Below are positions 32,192 to 36,001 of a stretch of DNA of 36,001 nucleotides, one piece after another. The position numbers and the translations under genes were made by a program. The notes under the pieces were generated by a model. That model searched no databases. It saw only the letters and a list, made by a program, of their open reading frames with translations, and was not told the DNA's origin. How positions within the stretch are numbered: position 1 is the stretch's first letter; each line of letters begins with the position of its first letter. Source of the DNA: an uncultured Bacteroidota bacterium (lineage in GTDB: Bacteria; Bacteroidota; Bacteroidia; Bacteroidales; 4484-276); NCBI GenBank assembly GCA_903944895.1, contig CAJATL010000062.1:1-36001 (forward strand), written 5' to 3'.

Positions 32192-34732
32192 ATGAAAAGG
32201 TTTGCCTTTTCTGTAATGGTCATGTTGTTTTTTTTATCTGTTCCAAAAGGGAGTTTTACCCAGGTAACCAGAGATACCGGCGAAGTTTTTATCGAAATTT
32301 CAAACATCATCTCAGCAATGCCGGGCAACAGCGGTAACAATTATTCCGCACCAGCTCTACCTGAACTTACAACCTGGGGACATTCATTAAGCTTTGTTTT
32401 AGACGGAAATTATGAGCAGGCCGATGATTCACTGGCAAAAATAGGATATGACGTTGTTCAGTTTCTGGATACTTCCGGAGCCGTAAATACAACCTATTTT
32501 ATGATGAAAAGCAATGGCATCAACTTTTGGGGAACCTATGTTTACAACCCCAATTACTGCAGGGCTTTGGTGATCCAATCGCCTCATGCTAAAAACGAAA
32601 TTAATACAGGCAAACAAGGGATACATATTTTCGAAAAAACACAGGCGATGTTCTTTAGTATGTGCGGAACGAGCAGATGCAATAATTTGGCCTATTCGGG
32701 TTGCAGCGGCGTAACCGCAGTATGTTCGGATATTCCGGAAAATTACAGGATTTCAGATCCTCCTCACAACATTTCCACAATTTTTCAGAGCACCACAGAT
32801 ACATTATTTAACCGGTTTCCAACCAGTATTTTTATTCAATTGCACGGCTTTACAAAGTTGGCAACCGATCCTTATGCCATCGTCAGTAACGGGACACAGC
32901 TAACCCCAGAACCGGATTACATCGTTCCTTTGGTTACCAATTTGTTTAGCGAAGACACAACGCTTACCTTTAAAATTGCCCATGTTGACCTGAATTGGGG
33001 CAGGTTAAGGGCTTTCGATAATACGCAGGGCAGGCTTATTAATTCCAGTCCGGATGCGTGTGGTTCAAATGCGGCAACTACCAATGGAAGGTTCATTCAT
33101 ATCGAGCAGGAAAGAACAAAACTCAGGGAAAATCAGGCGGCATGGGATAAAATGGCCAACGCGGTTAACAATACTTTTACCAGCTACCCGATTGTTTGGG
33201 AAGGTACAACAAGTTCAGACTGGAATACTGCGTCCAACTGGAGAAATGGAAGCGTTCCGGCTGCAACCGATAATATTTCCGTTGCCAGGGGTAGAAATGT
33301 TTTGGTTATCAACGAATCGCCCGAAGCACCGGCAGCATGTATGCATCTGGAAATCCAAAGCGGAGCCACGGTAACGATAAATGCAGGAATGGCATTGACT
33401 GTTAATGGCGACCTCAAAAATTCGGGAAACCTTACATTGCTGTCAATTCCGGATGCTTCGGCATCTTTAATTGTTTATGGAACCGTAAGTGGCAATGCAA
33501 ATGTAGGGCGCTACATTGCCGGGTACAGCGATGCACTTCATGGCTGGCATCTGTTATCTTCTCCGGTGGCTTCACAGGAAATCAGTTCATTTCATACGGC
33601 AGGTTCAGGAAACGATTTTCTAAAATGGGATGAAGCCAATATTAAATGGGTAAACAGGACAGCTCCGGATGGTGGAATAAACGGCGATTTTGAAACTGAA
33701 TTTTCACCAGGAACTGGTTATATGATTGCCAACACCGGTAACAGTACACAAATCTTTTCGGGAGTTCCGAATAATTCGGATATCAGTTTTTCGGGACTTA
33801 GTTTTACGGGAGCTTCAACACATTCAGGCTGGCATTTGCTGGGTAATCCTTTTCCCAGTGCTTTAATCTGGAACAAAACAGCATGGAATTTGTCCAACGT
33901 TGATGCAACAGCCAAATTATGGCAGGAAAGCACCGCCAGTTACCTCGATATTGAGCCCGTAACCGGGATAATTCCTGCGATGCAGGGATTTTTCGTACAT
34001 GTTAACCAATCAATGGGCACGTTAACGATTGATGCCAGCGACCGCACGCACAACCCACAGAACTGGTATAAAAATACCGGTGAAAATGAATTGAAATTAA
34101 CGGTTTACGATACCGAAGGCGGTACTTCGCAGGAAAGCATCATAAAGGTAGTTGAGGGATCAACAGTTGGTTTTGATGATGCCTTTGATTCGTGGTTTAT
34201 GGCTGGTCACGCTCCGTTGTTTTATTCAAAGGTTCCGGAAGGATTTCTTTCGACCAACGCTTTGCCGGAACTGACACAGGAAACAACCATACCGTTGTCT
34301 TTTAACAAAAATACTTCTTCCTCTTTTTACATCGAGGTAAAAGGTGTCAACACACTTATTCCTCAAAAGGCTGTTTATTTAACAGATATCAAAACCAGGC
34401 AAACACAATTGCTTAACGATTATCCGGTGTATTGGTTTGCCGCTGAGGAAGACGATATTACCGAAAGATTTGTTATTCACTTTAAGTCTTCCAATAATGA
34501 ATTTGCACACCAGGTAAATATTTTTGAAGCAAGAAATGGCATCGAAATACGAAGCAGCAAGCCAATTACAGGAAAAACCGATATTTTTGATGTTTCGGGG
34601 CGGTTAATCAAAAGCCAGCTCATCGCAAATTCGATCAATGTTTCGGTGGATTTATCCGGTTTCAGAGGTTTCGCAGTAGTTTCGGTAATTACATCAGATG
34701 AGGTTTTTACTAAAAAAGTAGTTGTCTGGTAA
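32192..34732 (+). CDS. Large T9SS-secreted protein of unknown function
   Basis: I choose the ATG at 32192 (846 residues) because it opens a proper signal peptide (KRFAFSVMVMLFFLSVPKGSFTQ); the longer frame from 32072 adds 40 residues without signal character. Residues about 30-360 form a compact domain with three histidine motifs, SPHAKNEINTG (H132), DPPHNISTIFQ (H192) and FIQLHGF (H218), and four cysteines at 158, 163, 171 and 178 that may form disulfides. The pattern suggests a metal-dependent hydrolase, but I do not recognise a family. After WEGTTSSDWNTASNW (about 380) come beta-rich segments typical of cell-surface proteins. The last 70 residues are a type A T9SS sorting domain (IFDVSGRLIKSQ, then LSGFRGFAVVSV and a basic end). 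It is probably surface-exposed or released. Confidence 0.75.
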   Translation: MKRFAFSVMVMLFFLSVPKGSFTQVTRDTGEVFIEISNIISAMPGNSGNNYSAPALPELTTWGHSLSFVLDGNYEQADDSLAKIGYDVVQFLDTSGAVNTTYFMMKSNGINFWGTYVYNPNYCRALVIQSPHAKNEINTGKQGIHIFEKTQAMFFSMCGTSRCNNLAYSGCSGVTAVCSDIPENYRISDPPHNISTIFQSTTDTLFNRFPTSIFIQLHGFTKLATDPYAIVSNGTQLTPEPDYIVPLVTNLFSEDTTLTFKIAHVDLNWGRLRAFDNTQGRLINSSPDACGSNAATTNGRFIHIEQERTKLRENQAAWDKMANAVNNTFTSYPIVWEGTTSSDWNTASNWRNGSVPAATDNISVARGRNVLVINESPEAPAACMHLEIQSGATVTINAGMALTVNGDLKNSGNLTLLSIPDASASLIVYGTVSGNANVGRYIAGYSDALHGWHLLSSPVASQEISSFHTAGSGNDFLKWDEANIKWVNRTAPDGGINGDFETEFSPGTGYMIANTGNSTQIFSGVPNNSDISFSGLSFTGASTHSGWHLLGNPFPSALIWNKTAWNLSNVDATAKLWQESTASYLDIEPVTGIIPAMQGFFVHVNQSMGTLTIDASDRTHNPQNWYKNTGENELKLTVYDTEGGTSQESIIKVVEGSTVGFDDAFDSWFMAGHAPLFYSKVPEGFLSTNALPELTQETTIPLSFNKNTSSSFYIEVKGVNTLIPQKAVYLTDIKTRQTQLLNDYPVYWFAAEEDDITERFVIHFKSSNNEFAHQVNIFEARNGIEIRSSKPITGKTDIFDVSGRLIKSQLIANSINVSVDLSGFRGFAVVSVITSDEVFTKKVVVW

Positions 34733-34821
34733 CCTAAGCCTGGCTTTATTTCCGTTTGGGAAAAACTATTTGATTCCCACGATTTCTCAACTCATCGGTC
34801 ATTCTTTATTTCCCAAAACAC

Positions 34822-34956
34822 ATGAAATTTCCTGAGTTAAAACAATTTCAGCCCAAGCAGATCAATCTTTTTGCCAATGGTAATTTCTTTCATTTCCTGT
34901 TCCAGCTGCCCTTAAAAGGCAACGCAAACTACACGGGTACACAATCCCAAAACTAA
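34822..34956 (+). CDS. Short open frame of 44 codons, doubtful
   Basis: Starts MKFPELKQFQPKQINLFANG and ends SQSQN-like before TAA. Composition is plausible for protein, but there is no promoter box and no family I know. It could be a fragment of a lost gene or chance. Confidence 0.18.
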   Translation: MKFPELKQFQPKQINLFANGNFFHFLFQLPLKGNANYTGTQSQN

Positions 34957-35062
34957 ATCTTCAGACGGATGCAGGTAAGATGATTTTTGCAGGAATTTGA
35001 TAGCAGCAGATGTGATAAGATTCCTAAAAATCAGACTAATATTCAGTTAACCAGCAAATGAT

Positions 35063-35070
35063 TATTTTTG
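35063..35070 (+). promoter_or_regulatory. Candidate Bacteroidota -7 box for cysH
   Basis: TATTTTTG followed by CCACC lies 22 bases before the cysH ATG and matches the TAnnTTTG consensus. The -33 region is not distinct. Confidence 0.5.
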
Positions 35071-35092
35071 CCACCGACTTTAAAAAATAAGC

Positions 35093-35809
35093 ATGAAAAT
35101 TCAATTAATGGAACAGGTTGATTTATTAAATCAGCGCTTTGGCTTTTCAGATACGACCGAAGTTTTGGAATATTTCCTTACTCATTTTAAGGGTAAGGTT
35201 GCTTTCGCATCCAGCCTTGGTGCGGAAGACCAGGTAATTACCGAGATCATGGCCTCCATTGATCCTGCCTCCAGGATTTTTACACTCGACACGGGCAGGA
35301 TGTTCCCGGAATCGTATGATGTGATCGAGAGAACCATTGCCCGATATAAAATAAAGATCGGAATCTTTTTCCCCGATAGGGCTGCTGTTGAGAAGATGGT
35401 AAATATGGAAGGGATCAACCTGTTTTATGATAGTATCGAAAACCGGAAGTTGTGTTGTCATATCCGTAAAATCGACCCATTAAACCGCGCCCTCGAAGGT
35501 CTCGACGTTTGGATCAGTGGTTTGCGCAGGTCGCAGTCGGTTACCCGCACGGAAATTAAACTGGTGGAGTGGGACGAAAATCACAAAATGATCAAAGTCA
35601 ATCCACTGATAAACTGGACTGAAGAGCAGGTCTGGGATTATATCAAACTGAAGAATATTCCATACAACCGTTTACACGATCAGGGTTTTCCGAGTATCGG
35701 CTGCCAGCCATGCACAAGGGCTGTTCAGCCAGGCGAAGATGTGCGCGCAGGCCGCTGGTGGTGGGAAAATGAGTTGCAAAAAGAATGTGGATTGCACGTA
35801 AGGGAATAG
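35093..35809 (+). CDS. cysH: Adenylyl-sulfate (APS) reductase, assimilatory
   Basis: 238 residues. The enzyme reduces activated sulfate to sulfite with thioredoxin in the cytoplasm, a step of cysteine synthesis. The nucleotide-binding start is FASSLGAEDQV (38-48), then TLDTGRMFPE (64-73). Cysteines C121 and C122 in KLCCHIRK, and C204 and C207 in SIGCQPCTRAV, are the [4Fe-4S] ligands that mark the APS (EC 1.8.4.10) type rather than the PAPS type. Catalytic Cys232 is in ECGLH at the C-terminus. ISGLRRSQSVTR carries the arginine signature. No other sulfate-assimilation gene is in the window upstream; partners may lie downstream, beyond its edge. Confidence 0.95.
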   Translation: MKIQLMEQVDLLNQRFGFSDTTEVLEYFLTHFKGKVAFASSLGAEDQVITEIMASIDPASRIFTLDTGRMFPESYDVIERTIARYKIKIGIFFPDRAAVEKMVNMEGINLFYDSIENRKLCCHIRKIDPLNRALEGLDVWISGLRRSQSVTRTEIKLVEWDENHKMIKVNPLINWTEEQVWDYIKLKNIPYNRLHDQGFPSIGCQPCTRAVQPGEDVRAGRWWWENELQKECGLHVRE

Positions 35810-35880
35810 GCATAAGGCGTAAGGCATCAGGCGTAAGGAGGAAGTAGGAAGTAGGCAGTAGCCAGTTGCCAGTCGGCAGA
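35810..35880. repeat. Simple-repeat tract (GGCGTAAGGC / GGAAGTAGG / CCAGTTGCCAGT words)
   Basis: The same vocabulary as at 450-475, 7249-7340 and 12155-12187, here directly after the cysH stop. Confidence 0.85.
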
Positions 35881-35904
35881 CCCCCACAAAAGATTTTGCG
35901 CAAT

Positions 35905-36001
35905 ATGAAACTAACGATGGGATGCGTTACCATGGTACGTTCTTTTGAAAGTAAGTCAATATTAACTGTGAGCAACAAGCTCGATCGGCAGAGTGACTCT
36001 G
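35905..36001 (+). CDS. Possible gene start running off the window
   Basis: An ATG at 35905 opens a frame of 32 codons (MKLTMGCVTMVRSFESKSIL and on) that is still open at the edge. There is no promoter box or family match, so it may be chance. Confidence 0.15.
   Translation, partial: MKLTMGCVTMVRSFESKSILTVSNKLDRQSDS

Larger units (their letters stand above)
34733..35092. other. Intergenic region before cysH
   Basis: 360 bases. It holds a 44-codon frame (34822-34956) and the cysH -7 box, listed separately. I searched by eye for a SAM- or sulfur-type riboswitch and did not see one. Confidence 0.5.

Noticed and set aside
34733-35092. SAM or other sulfur riboswitch before cysH
   Set aside because: I could not find the expected stems, and the -7 box lies only 22 bases before the ATG, leaving no room in the transcript.

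Overview
The window looks like a chromosomal segment of an anaerobic Bacteroidota (Bacteroidales-like) genome. The pointers are two proteins with C-terminal type IX secretion sorting domains, an 11-gene complex I operon without NADH-module genes, Bacteroidota-type -7 boxes (TAnnTTTG) before several genes, lipoproteins with short lipoboxes, and no Shine-Dalgarno pattern where I checked start codons. I cannot assign a genus.

Layout. 1-4162 (minus strand): the start of kdsA, then a compact operon of a TPR lipoprotein, an LPP20-type lipoprotein and an FtsE-like ATPase. 4163-4582: an intergenic region with four 20-bp hairpins spaced exactly 32 bp apart. 4583-8825: nucleic-acid and stress functions, namely a DnaQ-like exonuclease/GIY-YIG fusion, a LexA-like HTH-S24 autoprotease regulator divergent from dinB, and a remnant of a type I restriction methylase N-terminus. 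8826-14526: a lipoprotein galactose mutarotase, a small conserved protein, a DUF4349 lipoprotein with a small membrane protein, an AT-rich FGE-sulfatase-like gene and ApbE. 14527-15232: a gene-free stretch with several unrelated hairpins. 15233-25188: nuoA-B-C-D-H-I-J-K-L-M-N, all on the plus strand. 25189-32191: an accessory zone with an IS110 element and a plausible bridge RNA, a secreted GH3 glycosidase, a RhuM-Fic/Doc fusion, and eight copies of a modular hairpin repeat. 32192-36001: a large T9SS-secreted protein of unknown function, APS reductase (cysH), and simple-repeat DNA up to the window edge.

The strongest unexplained signal is the repeat family at about 27.1-28.05, 30.2-30.4 and 31.65-31.95 kb. 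Each unit strings together up to four hairpins that share a 9-nt centre (ATTTGYAAT or its reverse complement) but have different outer arms that stay complementary to each other. One pair of copies shows a compensatory double change, and in other copies the centre is replaced by a second palindromic module within retained arms. This suggests selection or active copying of DNA/RNA hairpins rather than a protein-coding origin. Next in interest are the IS110 bridge RNA candidate, imperfect inverted repeats that seem to bound a larger nested element around the IS110, and three arrays of short 20-32 bp hairpin-like repeats.

Functionally, the Nuo operon would give a ferredoxin-type or otherwise NADH-module-free proton/ion-pumping complex. 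CysH would feed sulfite to assimilation. GH3 and GalM fit carbohydrate use. The S24 regulator and DinB suggest a small damage-response pair.
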